This document shows positions 1 through 5,840 of a DNA stretch of 5,875 nucleotides, one piece after another; position 1 is the stretch's first letter, and every line of letters begins with the position of its first letter. This DNA is from Chloroflexia bacterium (GTDB taxonomy: Bacteria; Chloroflexota; Chloroflexia; Thermomicrobiales; UBA6265). The stretch is from contig JACCYX010000491.1 of NCBI GenBank assembly GCA_013696265.1, forward strand, positions 1-5,875, in the 5' to 3' direction. Made by a program: the position numbers and the translations under genes. The notes beneath the pieces are model-generated. The model was given only the letters and a program-made list of their open reading frames with translations, had not been told where the DNA came from and searched no databases.

Positions 1-128
1 GGACGGGCGAATTGCCGTTCCCGGCCTGGCTGGCGTGGTTCTCGCCGCTGGCCGGGGTGCTGTGCATCGCGATTGCTGGCTGGCTCTTCGTCCGCGAGTC
101 GCGCAACTACCAGTCGTCGGGGTCGTAG
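1..128 (+). CDS. ABC-2 type transporter permease, C-terminal end (partial)
   Basis: The gene enters from the left edge; complete codons start at base 3 and the TAG stop is at 126-128. About 41 residues are visible. They form one hydrophobic segment (PAWLAWFSPLAGVLCIAIAG, then WLF) followed by a short basic, polar tail, RESRNYQSSGS. A last transmembrane helix ending in an aromatic/basic stretch and a tail of the type 'RxYxSxGS' is typical of ABC-2 family permeases (PF06182/DUF990-like), which form the membrane channel of ABC exporters. The tail would face the cytoplasm. An ATPase subunit and a partner permease would be expected upstream, outside the window. The gene is convergent with the minus-strand block. 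The family call rests on a short tail, so another polytopic membrane protein remains possible; that this is a real membrane-protein C-terminus is more certain. Confidence 0.6.
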   Translation, partial: TGELPFPAWLAWFSPLAGVLCIAIAGWLFVRESRNYQSSGS

Positions 129-268
129 CACCTAACCGGTTCGGGCGAGTGTTATTCCCCGGTGTGCTTCGTAGAACAGGCGGGATTTCGGCACGAGAAG
201 GAGTGTGGGCGTGTCCGCGGCCAGGGCCTCTGAATCGGCCGTAACCACTGACGTGGCTCCATCGGGCG
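129..268. other. intergenic gap between convergent genes
   Basis: This gap lies between the stop of the plus-strand permease and the stop of the minus-strand small gene. No convincing open frame, promoter or Rho-independent terminator is visible. There is a short perfect palindrome AACCGGTT at 134-141 and a weak ACCGG/CCGGT pairing (135-139 with 159-163), but no T-run follows on either strand. Confidence 0.5.
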
Positions 269-613
269 TCACCATGACCAATCGTCCGCGAATGCTGGAT
301 TGATTCCAATCTCGTCAGTCAGCACGGGTGCGCCGATGGTTCTGGAGACAGAGAGGGCGAATGCTTCGAAATCGGCGGGCCGATCGTCTTTCATTCTCAG
401 GTCAAGCCCCAGGGGGAAGTCGCCGCGGATAGTGGTTTTGAGAACGAGCACCCGGACGAACGGATCGGCCCAACGTGTCGCTCGGGCATCGAAGTCATCG
501 ACGGCAAGAACCGCCACCTGTCCGGGCTTGAGGTTGAGTGCCCTGCCAAACGCTTTCACGATGACGCTTGCGGGAATATCGCGATCGACGTAGAGATCGG
601 TGCTGAATCCCAC
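269..613 (-). CDS. small acidic hypothetical protein, 114 aa (possible immunity-like partner)
   Basis: I do not recognise a family. The protein is acidic and shows no signal peptide or membrane segment, so it is probably cytoplasmic. It looks like a compact alpha/beta domain: strand-like segments VAVLAV (33-38) and FVRVLVLKT (52-60), an acidic loop (DDFDAR, 39-44), a helix DFEAFALSVSRTIG (81-94), then VLTDEIGINPAFADDW near the end. The last part, a helix followed by a short strand and an 'NP..' stretch, recalls several small immunity proteins of polymorphic toxins, but only by eye. I chose the GTG at 613 because AAAGGA lies 8 bases upstream. A longer form from a TTG at 637 would overlap the upstream gene by 23 bases and has no better ribosome binding site. 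The start is one base after the upstream TAA (TAACGTG), so translational coupling is likely. Existence is fairly sure; function is not known. Confidence 0.7.
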   Translation of the reverse strand: MGFSTDLYVDRDIPASVIVKAFGRALNLKPGQVAVLAVDDFDARATRWADPFVRVLVLKTTIRGDFPLGLDLRMKDDRPADFEAFALSVSRTIGAPVLTDEIGINPAFADDWSW

Positions 614-614
614 G

Positions 615-1085
615 TTACCGTTCCTTTCGGAGTTCAAAGATGTTCATCGCTGCCTTGATGACCTCAGGAGTCATGTTTTGCTCGCGGTTGGTGGCAACGT
701 CAAACCCCAGAGTAGGACCGTTATGCTCGATAAGCAACCGCAACGCCCTGAATTCCATCCGGGAAAGCCTTACGACTCCGTCGCCCGACTCAGGATAGAT
801 CTTTCCATCCGGTGTTTGGACATACATTCGACCATGGATTTCATAACGATCGTGGTTCCGTGCGTCACCATATCTCCTTGCAATAAGGTCAACCTCGGCA
901 TGAGTATCGATCTCAGGTAATGCGATTGAGTTGATTCCTTTCCGAACCCAACTTTTCGCCGTGATGCTGTTCAACTCATGCCGGCTGCGTGGCGAGGCAT
1001 ACGCTGGCAGTCGAGGCATATTGGCCAGTCGCTCGTCATACGATCGATGTCCGAAACCTTCCTGATCGTCGAGTATGTCGGTCAC
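615..1085 (-). CDS. hypothetical protein, 156 aa (possible toxin-like cargo gene)
   Basis: No family is recognised. The N-terminal half (about residues 1-50) is polar and looks like a linker. The C-terminal part (about 50-156) looks like a folded domain: a helix around DTHAEVDLIARRYGDARNHD (60-79), a beta-hairpin-like YEIHGRMYVQTPDGKIYPES (81-100), a strand/helix VVRLSRMEFRALRLLIEHNG (104-123), and a final helix after MTPEVIKAAMN. H78, R80, H85 and R86 are polar residues that could be catalytic if this is a nuclease-type toxin; that is speculation. There is no signal peptide. I chose the GTG at 1085 because GAGGA lies 4 bases upstream and a GTGA overlap exists with another frame. A longer form starts at GTG 1160 (181 aa), but it lacks a visible ribosome binding site and its extra 25 codons have low third-position GC (9 of 24 by hand count). 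It lies downstream of the phosphorylase gene and is coupled to the 114-residue gene. Its lower GC suggests a separate origin. Confidence 0.65.
   Translation of the reverse strand: MTDILDDQEGFGHRSYDERLANMPRLPAYASPRSRHELNSITAKSWVRKGINSIALPEIDTHAEVDLIARRYGDARNHDRYEIHGRMYVQTPDGKIYPESGDGVVRLSRMEFRALRLLIEHNGPTLGFDVATNREQNMTPEVIKAAMNIFELRKER
622..627 (-). promoter_or_regulatory. ribosome binding site deciding the GTG start at 613
   Basis: The minus strand reads AAAGGA here, with 8 bases to the GTG at 613-611. It sits inside the last codons of the upstream gene, which fits coupled translation. It favours the 114-residue form over the longer TTG-started form. Confidence 0.6.
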
Positions 1086-1240
1086 GGGTTCCTCGGGCGT
1101 ACAAGGACAACTTGCAAAGGCTCGAATTGCGGTCGTTGATAAACGTCCGTCAAGCGCCACATTGATCGCTCATACGCACGTCGGGTAAACCGTTTAAATC
1201 CAAAGGCTGAGTCAGTCGCCACTCTCCCGCGACCAGACAT
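1082..1240 (-). CDS. candidate small ORF, 52 codons, overlapping neighbours
   Basis: This is an open frame from an ATG at 1240 (inside the end of the phosphorylase gene) to a TGA at 1084-1082. The product would be a basic, Arg-rich peptide beginning MSGRGRV and ending VVLVRPRNP. Its TGA overlaps the GTG at 1085 of the next gene as GTGA, the usual geometry of coupled genes. In the last 26 codons third-position GC is 16 of 26 by hand count, higher than in the competing frame over the same bases. No good ribosome binding site precedes the ATG. It could be a real leader peptide, the tail of a decayed gene, or chance in a short region. Confidence 0.2.
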   Translation of the reverse strand: MSGRGRVATDSAFGFKRFTRRAYERSMWRLTDVYQRPQFEPLQVVLVRPRNP

Positions 1241-1973
1241 CCGCGTTGAGTTCAGTCGTGCGGAGAACGTCGAGCATCAGCGGCAGGAGCTTGCCGCGAA
1301 TCGATTCAAGTGCCCCAAAGTCGACCCGCAACGGGCCCTTGACGCCGGCGGCCCAGTTCACCGAAACGGCGATTCCGGCGTAGTGGATCTCCACCTCGCG
1401 GGCGAGGATCGCCTCCGGCATCGCCGTCATTCCCACCATGTCGGCGCCGAACGCCTTCGCCATCCGGATTTCGGCGGCGGTTTCAAAGCGTGGTCCGTTG
1501 AAGCAGACGTAGGTGCCGGTCGGCCGGATGGCGAGGCCGTGAGCGGCGCCCCTGGCGACTATCGCAACCCGGAGTTGCGGGCTGAACGGTTCGGTGAAAG
1601 GGGTGTGCTTCAGGCTGGATTCGCCGCCGTCGAAGAACGTGAAGTCACGGCCATTGGTGAGGTCGATGATCTGGTCGGGCGCAACGATGCCGCCCGGCGG
1701 GATGTCATCCGCGATGCCGCCGACGGCGAAGCTGGCGATCACGTGGTCGACCCCGAGCAGTTGGAGCGCCTTGATGTTGGCGCGGTAGTTGACCCGGTGC
1801 GGGGGCAGGTCGTGCTCGACGCCGTGGCGGGAGAGGAAGACGACATCGGCCGCCTCGCCCTCGCCGATCCAGGCGAGCGCCGGGCCGTAGGGGGTGTCGA
1901 CCACCGTTTCCGTATAGCCGGCTTCCGGGCGTTCGACGCCGGAGCCGCCGATGATGCCGATGCGATGGGGCAT
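1212..1973 (-). CDS. mtnP: MTAP-family purine nucleoside phosphorylase, probably S-methyl-5'-thioinosine phosphorylase type, 253 aa
   Basis: This cytoplasmic enzyme of the PNP/UDP phosphorylase superfamily (class II, MTAP branch) splits a 5'-methylthio- or ordinary purine nucleoside with phosphate into free base and sugar 1-phosphate, in methionine and purine salvage. Visible landmarks are the N-terminal phosphate loop GIIGGSG (6-12), SRHG (48-51), the family block PPHRVNYRANIKAL (57-70), AVGGI (83-87), the GPRFET block (160-165) and VGMTAMPEAILARE (180-193). At the base-specificity site human MTAP has TDYD (Asp220, Asp222); here residues 205-208 are VNWA, so Asn206 replaces the first Asp and Ala208 the second. 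Asn at this point is typical of enzymes acting on 6-oxopurines, which favours methylthioinosine (or inosine/guanosine) over methylthioadenosine; that is an inference. The ATG at 1973 is chosen because GAGGA lies 8 bases upstream and the family motif follows at once; a 273-residue form from 2033 adds an unlikely extension. Length is normal for the family. Confidence 0.93.
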   Translation of the reverse strand: MPHRIGIIGGSGVERPEAGYTETVVDTPYGPALAWIGEGEAADVVFLSRHGVEHDLPPHRVNYRANIKALQLLGVDHVIASFAVGGIADDIPPGGIVAPDQIIDLTNGRDFTFFDGGESSLKHTPFTEPFSPQLRVAIVARGAAHGLAIRPTGTYVCFNGPRFETAAEIRMAKAFGADMVGMTAMPEAILAREVEIHYAGIAVSVNWAAGVKGPLRVDFGALESIRGKLLPLMLDVLRTTELNADVWSRESGD

Positions 1974-1981
1974 GTTTGCGA

Positions 1982-1986
1982 TCCTC
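1982..1986 (-). promoter_or_regulatory. ribosome binding site of the phosphorylase gene
   Basis: The minus strand reads GAGGA, 8 bases before the ATG at 1973. It decides for the 253-residue protein over the longer upstream start. Confidence 0.6.
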
Positions 1987-2063
1987 GTCAATGTGGTTAG
2001 CGAAAGGCGAGATGGTTTCCGTACGTCGTGCACGCCGGGTCAACCCTAGGCCACGAACAACCT

Positions 2064-2294
2064 GTCATTTCGAGCTTGCGAGAAATCCCTGCGCGAAGCG
2101 CAATCCGGCGTAGCCGGATCAGGGAGATAGCGTCACCTTCGTAGTGCCTGCCGCATATGCTCATCATCGCCCGCCTTCGGGGTGACTAGCTTTCGACGTG
2201 GGACGGTGTTGGCGTCAAACAGCCGAACCCCATCTCTTGATCGACCTTCGGTCGATGCGCTTCGCGCAGGGATTTCTCGCAAGCTCGAAATGAC
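2064..2294. repeat. nested palindromic intergenic element, 231 bp, 39-bp perfect arms
   Basis: The left arm 2064-2102 (GTCATTTCGAGCTTGCGAGA...) and the right arm 2256-2294 are perfect inverted copies, 39 of 39 bases. Inside each arm is a mini-hairpin TGCGC-GAA-GCGCA (2090-2102; copy at 2256-2268). Next to it on the inner side is a second hairpin whose sequence differs between the two sides: ATCCGGC-GTA-GCCGGAT (2103-2119) and ATCGACC-TTC-GGTCGAT (2240-2256). Further in, GTCACC (2132-2137) can pair with GGTGAC (2181-2186). No transposase or believable gene lies inside. Repeats of this look are scattered between genes in Chloroflexota and some other bacteria (from memory). It fills most of the 313-base gap between the LuxR gene and the phosphorylase gene. 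In the minus-strand transcript the arms would form a long stem after the LuxR stop, which could stabilise or end the message, although no U-run follows. Confidence 0.85.
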
Positions 2295-2346
2295 GCGTTG
2301 ATGGGGGTGCTCGCGTTCCAATTGAGCGACCCCTTGGGGCGACCGG

Positions 2347-4812
2347 TCAGGTGATGATGCCGGCGCGGAGGGCGCGGGCGACGGCCGCCGAGCGCGCGTT
2401 GACTTCCAGCTTGGTGAGCAGGTTGGCGACGTGGCTCTGCACGGTGCGCACGCCGATGAAGAGTTCGTCGGCGATGTCCTTGTCCGTCTTGCCGGCCGCC
2501 ACCAGCGACAGCACCTCGATTTCCCGCTCCGAAATGCCGAGTTCCTTGATCAGGGTGTTGATCGCCGCCTGCCGGGCCAGGCGCGGGCTCGTGTTCGCCG
2601 GCGCCGGATCGTCGCGCAGGATCTCGCTGGAGAGGACCTTGACCTCGTCGAAGCCAAGCGCCCGGTCCGTTTCCCAGATGGAGGTGAAGGCGTCCCCGAG
2701 TTCGTGGCGAAGGGTGGCGATCATGGTCTCGTAGGGATCGCGGTCGATCGGGGCGATCGGGTGATTGACCGCCTCGCGCAACCCATCGGCGGCGGCCAGG
2801 AGCGAGGCGGCGCGGGCGAAATCGCCCATCCCGATCGCGACCTGGGCGATGCCTTCGAGTGCCTCCGCGTAGCCGCCCCGATCCCCAAGCTGGTCGTAAT
2901 ACTGCAGGGCCTGTTCCAGGTTCGGGACTGCTCGCTGGTAGTCCTGTTGCTGGGCGGCGATACGGCCGATGTTGGTTGCCGACCAGGCGATGCCGCGGCG
3001 GTCGCCCGCGTTGGTGTAGAGGATGCGGGCTCGTTCGTTCGTCTCCACCGCTTCCGCCGGCTTGTCCTGGCTCCAGAGCAGGTTGCCGACGTTCGTCATG
3101 ACCGCCGCGATATTGCGCTGGTCGCCGAGGGCACGGAAAATCCGCTCGGCCTGGTCGTAGTGATGCGTCGCTTCATCGAACTCGCGCCGGGTGCCGGCAC
3201 AATCGCCCAGGCCGATGTGGGCCACGCCCCGCAGGCGGCTGTCGTCGATCTCGGTGGCGATCTCCAGGGCTTCGTCGTGGAGGACCCGGGCATCGTCCAG
3301 GTTCCGTTCCATGTTGGCGAGGATGCCGGCACCGTTCAACGCGGTGGCGCGCAGGGCGGTGCGGGCCGGGGCCCGGCGCAGGGCGCTCTCGATCCACTCC
3401 CGCCCTTCGCGGATGTGGCCCCGGGTGTAGCCGAAGCGCCAGAGGCCGGCCGCCAATCCCAGGGCGAGTTCCGGGGGGTCGTGCGCCATCGCCCAGTTGA
3501 ACGCGGTTTGCAGGTCCGGGTGCATGGCGGCGAGCCGCTCGAGCCAGACGATCTGGTTCGGGCCGATCAATTCCGGACCGGCGGCCTCGGCGATTTCGAA
3601 CATGTAGTACGCGTGCCGCCGTTCCAGTTCTTCCCGTTCGCCCGACTCGTCGAGTTGCTCGAAGCCGAACTCACGCAGCAATTGCAACATGCCGAAATGC
3701 GGGGACTCGGTGTCGGTGTCGACCTGGCGAACCAGGGTCTTGTCGACGAGCGACGCCACGAGGTCCAGGGTGTCGAACTCATCGGCTGAGCCGTCCCCAT
3801 TGAGGTCGGCAACGACGCGGACCGCGTCGGCCAGGGTCCAGGTGTTGGCGAAGATGGAGATCCGGCGGAAGACGGCCTGTTCGTCGGGATCGAGCAGGTC
3901 GTAACTCCAACTGATGGCGTTGCGCATGGTGCGGAGCCGGTCCGGCACGTCGCGCGGCCCGTCGTCGAGCAGGGGCAAGCGTCGCCGCAAGCGTTGAACG
4001 AGCATTTTCGGGGAGAGGATGCCGATCCGGGCGGCGGCCAGCTCGATCGCCAGCGGCAGGCCGTCGAGCAGGCGGCAGATGTTGGCCACGTCGCGGGCGT
4101 TGTCGTTGGTGAGCTGGAAATCGGCGCGGACGGCGCTGGCCCGCCGGACGAAGAGTTGCACGGCGTCCGAGGTCAGCAGCAGCTTCGTCAGCGGGGTTCC
4201 GGCCTGGGCGTCATCGGGCAGGGTTGGCACGGACATGGGCGGCACGGGGTAGACATGCTCGCCGTAGACCGAGAGCACGGACCGGCTGGTGGCGAGGATC
4301 GTGAGTTCGGGGTTGGCCATCAGGAGGTCGGTCAGCAGGAGGGCGGCATCGGCGACGTGCTCGAAGTTGTCGACCACGAGCAGCATCTGGCGCGCGCGGA
4401 TCGTGGCGTTGATCGCGTCCATCAGCGGCACGTTGGCGCTGTGGCGCACTCCCAGGCCGCCGGCGATCGTGGAGAGCACCAGGTCGGACCGGCTGATCGG
4501 CGAAAGATCGACGAACGAGACACCGTCGCGGAACGAATCACGGAGCCCTTCGACCACGCTCCACGCCAGCCGCGTTTTGCCGACGCCACCGGGGCCGGTC
4601 AGCACCAGCAGCCGGACCTCGGGGTTGCGGAGCACGTCGCTGACGGCGAGGCGCTCCCGCCGGCGGCCGACCATGGGCGCCAGCGCCGTGGGCACGATGC
4701 CTTCGGGAGCTGGTTGGCCATCATCGCGGTCGCCTTGCGGCGGCACCGTGCCGGACGGATCAGTCGCCAGCGGCTCGGGTTCCGGGATCGAGATGGGCGA
4801 TTGGGTGGACAT
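2347..4812 (-). CDS. STAND ATPase / TPR / LuxR-type transcriptional regulator, 821 aa
   Basis: This is a large cytoplasmic signal-transduction regulator. Domains in order: a Pro/Asp-rich disordered start (1-45); a P-loop STAND/NB-ARC-type ATPase with Walker A GPGGVGKT (73-80), Walker B LLVVDNFEH (144-152), the sensor-like ILATSR (172-177) and GLPLAIELAAAR (251-262); a winged-helix region around SYDLLDPDEQAVFRRISIFA (303-322) to LVASLVDKTLVRQ (351-363); an all-helical TPR region (about 420-680) with recurring 'A..N.G.....D...A......A' units; and a C-terminal LuxR helix-turn-helix (about 757-821; SEREIEVLSLVAAGKTDKDIA, then VRTVQSHVANLLTKL). In this class a ligand or partner binds the sensor region, ATP drives oligomerisation, and the HTH acts on promoters; the signal here is unknown. 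The ATG at 4812 follows AGGAA at 5 bases spacing. Length is normal for ATPase-TPR-LuxR proteins. An EF-hand-like loop lies at residues 336-347. An AraC regulator is encoded just upstream on the same strand; no clear target is adjacent. Confidence 0.95.
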   Translation of the reverse strand: MSTQSPISIPEPEPLATDPSGTVPPQGDRDDGQPAPEGIVPTALAPMVGRRRERLAVSDVLRNPEVRLLVLTGPGGVGKTRLAWSVVEGLRDSFRDGVSFVDLSPISRSDLVLSTIAGGLGVRHSANVPLMDAINATIRARQMLLVVDNFEHVADAALLLTDLLMANPELTILATSRSVLSVYGEHVYPVPPMSVPTLPDDAQAGTPLTKLLLTSDAVQLFVRRASAVRADFQLTNDNARDVANICRLLDGLPLAIELAAARIGILSPKMLVQRLRRRLPLLDDGPRDVPDRLRTMRNAISWSYDLLDPDEQAVFRRISIFANTWTLADAVRVVADLNGDGSADEFDTLDLVASLVDKTLVRQVDTDTESPHFGMLQLLREFGFEQLDESGEREELERRHAYYMFEIAEAAGPELIGPNQIVWLERLAAMHPDLQTAFNWAMAHDPPELALGLAAGLWRFGYTRGHIREGREWIESALRRAPARTALRATALNGAGILANMERNLDDARVLHDEALEIATEIDDSRLRGVAHIGLGDCAGTRREFDEATHHYDQAERIFRALGDQRNIAAVMTNVGNLLWSQDKPAEAVETNERARILYTNAGDRRGIAWSATNIGRIAAQQQDYQRAVPNLEQALQYYDQLGDRGGYAEALEGIAQVAIGMGDFARAASLLAAADGLREAVNHPIAPIDRDPYETMIATLRHELGDAFTSIWETDRALGFDEVKVLSSEILRDDPAPANTSPRLARQAAINTLIKELGISEREIEVLSLVAAGKTDKDIADELFIGVRTVQSHVANLLTKLEVNARSAAVARALRAGIIT

Positions 4813-4817
4813 CCGGG

Positions 4818-4822
4818 TTCCT
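4818..4822 (-). promoter_or_regulatory. ribosome binding site of the LuxR-type regulator
   Basis: The minus strand reads AGGAA with 5 bases before the ATG at 4812. It lies just outside the leader inverted repeat (4840-4917), so folding of that repeat could in principle affect access to it. Confidence 0.55.
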
Positions 4823-4839
4823 GACAGATTGCCTGAATG

Positions 4840-4917
4840 CGTAGGGGGGGCAGCGCAACGCGCCTTGTTCTCCCGGAGATGCAGACGACGCGGGAGGACA
4901 CAAGGTCCTCCCCTACG
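4840..4917. repeat. imperfect inverted repeat with alternative hairpins in the leader of the LuxR gene
   Basis: The outer arms CGTAGGGG (4840-4847) and CCCCTACG (4910-4917) are perfectly complementary (8 bp). Inside, 4863-4875 (CCTTGTTCTCCCG) pairs with 4891-4905 in two blocks of 6 bp (CCTTGT and CTCCCG) separated by a 1x3 internal loop. The same inner segment can instead form a tight local hairpin, GGGAGGAC (4892-4899), loop ACAAG, GTCCTCCC (4905-4912). The two states exclude each other. No T-run follows the local hairpin, so it is not a standard terminator. The gap between the AraC stop (4962) and the LuxR start (4812) holds nothing else that I can support. It may be a worn copy of a dispersed repeat or a leader regulatory structure. 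Confidence 0.65.
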
Positions 4918-4961
4918 AATGGCTCTGCCTATGGTACCTGACCCGGTGGCGACCGGCGGCC

Positions 4962-5774
4962 CTAGATGTTCAACACTTTGGGGGCCAGCGCCGAGAGGAT
5001 CGGGGGGTCGGTGGGCGACGGGCGGCGAAGCTCGACGTGGAGCGGCCGGGGATCGACATCCGGGGAGACGACGACCGGCCAGGGATCGGCGCCGACCCGG
5101 AGCGAGTCACCGGGCAGCAGATGTGTGAGCGGATCATTGCCCAGGGGGAAGAGCGCCGCCAACAGGCGCCACGTCCCGACCGGAACATCGTGCAGCACGA
5201 ACGGTCCTGGCCCAGCGGTCACGATTCCGGCGACCGGGGCGCTCTGCGGGATGGCGGTGGGAAAGAGGCCGATGAAGAGGTGCCCGGCGCACGGCATGGG
5301 CGCGGTGACGTTGCCGGTCACGACGAAACCGGTCCCGGTGGAGGGCCGGCCCTGGCACGGCCCGAGGTCGGGAAGGCGGGAGGCCAGTTGTTCGGGCATC
5401 GCCCGCAACTCGGCGGGGCCGATTCCGACCAGGTGCTTGAACCGGGCCGAGAAGGTGCCGAGGCTGGAGAAGCCGACATCGAAGCAGATGTCGGTGATGC
5501 TGGCGTCGGTACGCAGGATGAGCTGCTTGGCCCGCTCGAACCGCAGGGCGGCGAGGAACTCCCCCGGGGGCACGCCGATCGACTGGCGGAAGAGGCGGGC
5601 GAAGTGGAACGGGCTGTAGTTGGCTATTTCGGCGAAGATGTCGAGCGTGAAGGGGTAGCTTACATCGGCCCGCATCTGGCCGATCACGGTGTCGACCGCG
5701 AAGTCGTGATCGCATTGCGTCTGCGTGGCAAAGGACGATTCGACGAGCGCGGGATTCCGGGTCAGCGTAACCAT
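4962..5774 (-). CDS. AraC-family transcriptional regulator with C-terminal beta-rich domain, 270 aa
   Basis: This is a cytoplasmic DNA-binding regulator. The AraC/XylS double helix-turn-helix comes first (about residues 25-125): the first HTH lies around LDIFAEIANYSPFHFARLFR (44-63), the linker helix at FLAALRFERAKQLIL (73-87), and the second HTH around ITDICFDVGFSSLGTFSARF (93-112), ending in the family signature VGIGPAELR. After a short linker comes a region of about 105 residues (147-252) rich in strands: GFVVTGNVTAP, GHLFIGLFP, FVLHDVPVGTWRLLAALFP, WPVVVSPDVD, LHVELRRP. This pattern resembles carboxypeptidase-regulatory or transthyretin-like beta-sandwiches and is the likely sensor part; that is an inference. 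Many AraC proteins have the opposite order. The ATG at 5774 is chosen because AGGA lies 9 bases upstream and a promoter fits; a longer frame from 5852 would start within the promoter itself. The gene is followed after 149 bases by the LuxR-type gene on the same strand. Confidence 0.92.
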   Translation of the reverse strand: MVTLTRNPALVESSFATQTQCDHDFAVDTVIGQMRADVSYPFTLDIFAEIANYSPFHFARLFRQSIGVPPGEFLAALRFERAKQLILRTDASITDICFDVGFSSLGTFSARFKHLVGIGPAELRAMPEQLASRLPDLGPCQGRPSTGTGFVVTGNVTAPMPCAGHLFIGLFPTAIPQSAPVAGIVTAGPGPFVLHDVPVGTWRLLAALFPLGNDPLTHLLPGDSLRVGADPWPVVVSPDVDPRPLHVELRRPSPTDPPILSALAPKVLNI

Positions 5775-5783
5775 GAACGTCGA

Positions 5784-5787
5784 TCCT
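5784..5787 (-). promoter_or_regulatory. ribosome binding site of the AraC-family gene
   Basis: The minus strand reads AGGA with 9 bases before the ATG at 5774. The spacing is slightly long but usable, and it supports the 270-residue form. Confidence 0.45.
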
Positions 5788-5840
5788 GCCTGACTTCGAG
5801 CGAACGTACACTCCAGTAACCTCAGCATGATACTGTACGT

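Noticed and set aside
35..244. Plus-strand frame over the permease end and the gap
   Set aside because: It runs in another frame across the membrane-protein tail, which has a far better hydrophobic segment and a natural stop at 128.
600..920. Plus-strand frame of 106 codons opposite the 156-residue gene
   Set aside because: The minus-strand frame has a better start context, fits the coupled gene pair, and gives a more protein-like sequence. It was considered seriously because this region has lower GC, where chance frames are shorter.
1383..2000. Plus-strand open frame opposite the phosphorylase gene
   Set aside because: The opposite strand encodes conserved enzyme motifs throughout; this frame is a shadow with no family features.
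2038..2043. TTGACC as a -35 box for the phosphorylase gene
   Set aside because: At 16-18 bases spacing there is no acceptable -10 box (GGAAAC or similar), so a promoter is not supported.
2133..2321. Minus-strand frame of 62 codons within the gap between the LuxR and phosphorylase genes
   Set aside because: Much of it is the palindromic repeat read as protein; it has no ribosome binding site or family.
2330..2339. CCCCTTGGGG palindrome after the LuxR stop as a terminator
   Set aside because: The palindrome leaves no room for a loop and has no T-run; it is likely chance in GC-rich DNA.
2431..3789. Long plus-strand open frame opposite the LuxR-type gene (also 3994-4824 and 4289-5128)
   Set aside because: These lie antisense to a gene with clear domains, are rich in Gly/Arg/Val/Asp without any motif, and are the usual by-product of high-GC codon bias.
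4892..4912. GGGAGGAC/GTCCTCCC hairpin as a Rho-independent terminator
   Set aside because: Neither side is followed by a T-rich stretch; it is treated as part of an inverted repeat instead.
4943..4956. CCGGT-GGCG-ACCGG hairpin just after the AraC stop as a terminator
   Set aside because: The stem is only 5 bp and no T-run follows on the minus strand.
5037..5819. Plus-strand open frame opposite the AraC-family gene
   Set aside because: It is antisense to well-recognised HTH motifs and has a low-complexity Arg/Gly/Glu composition.
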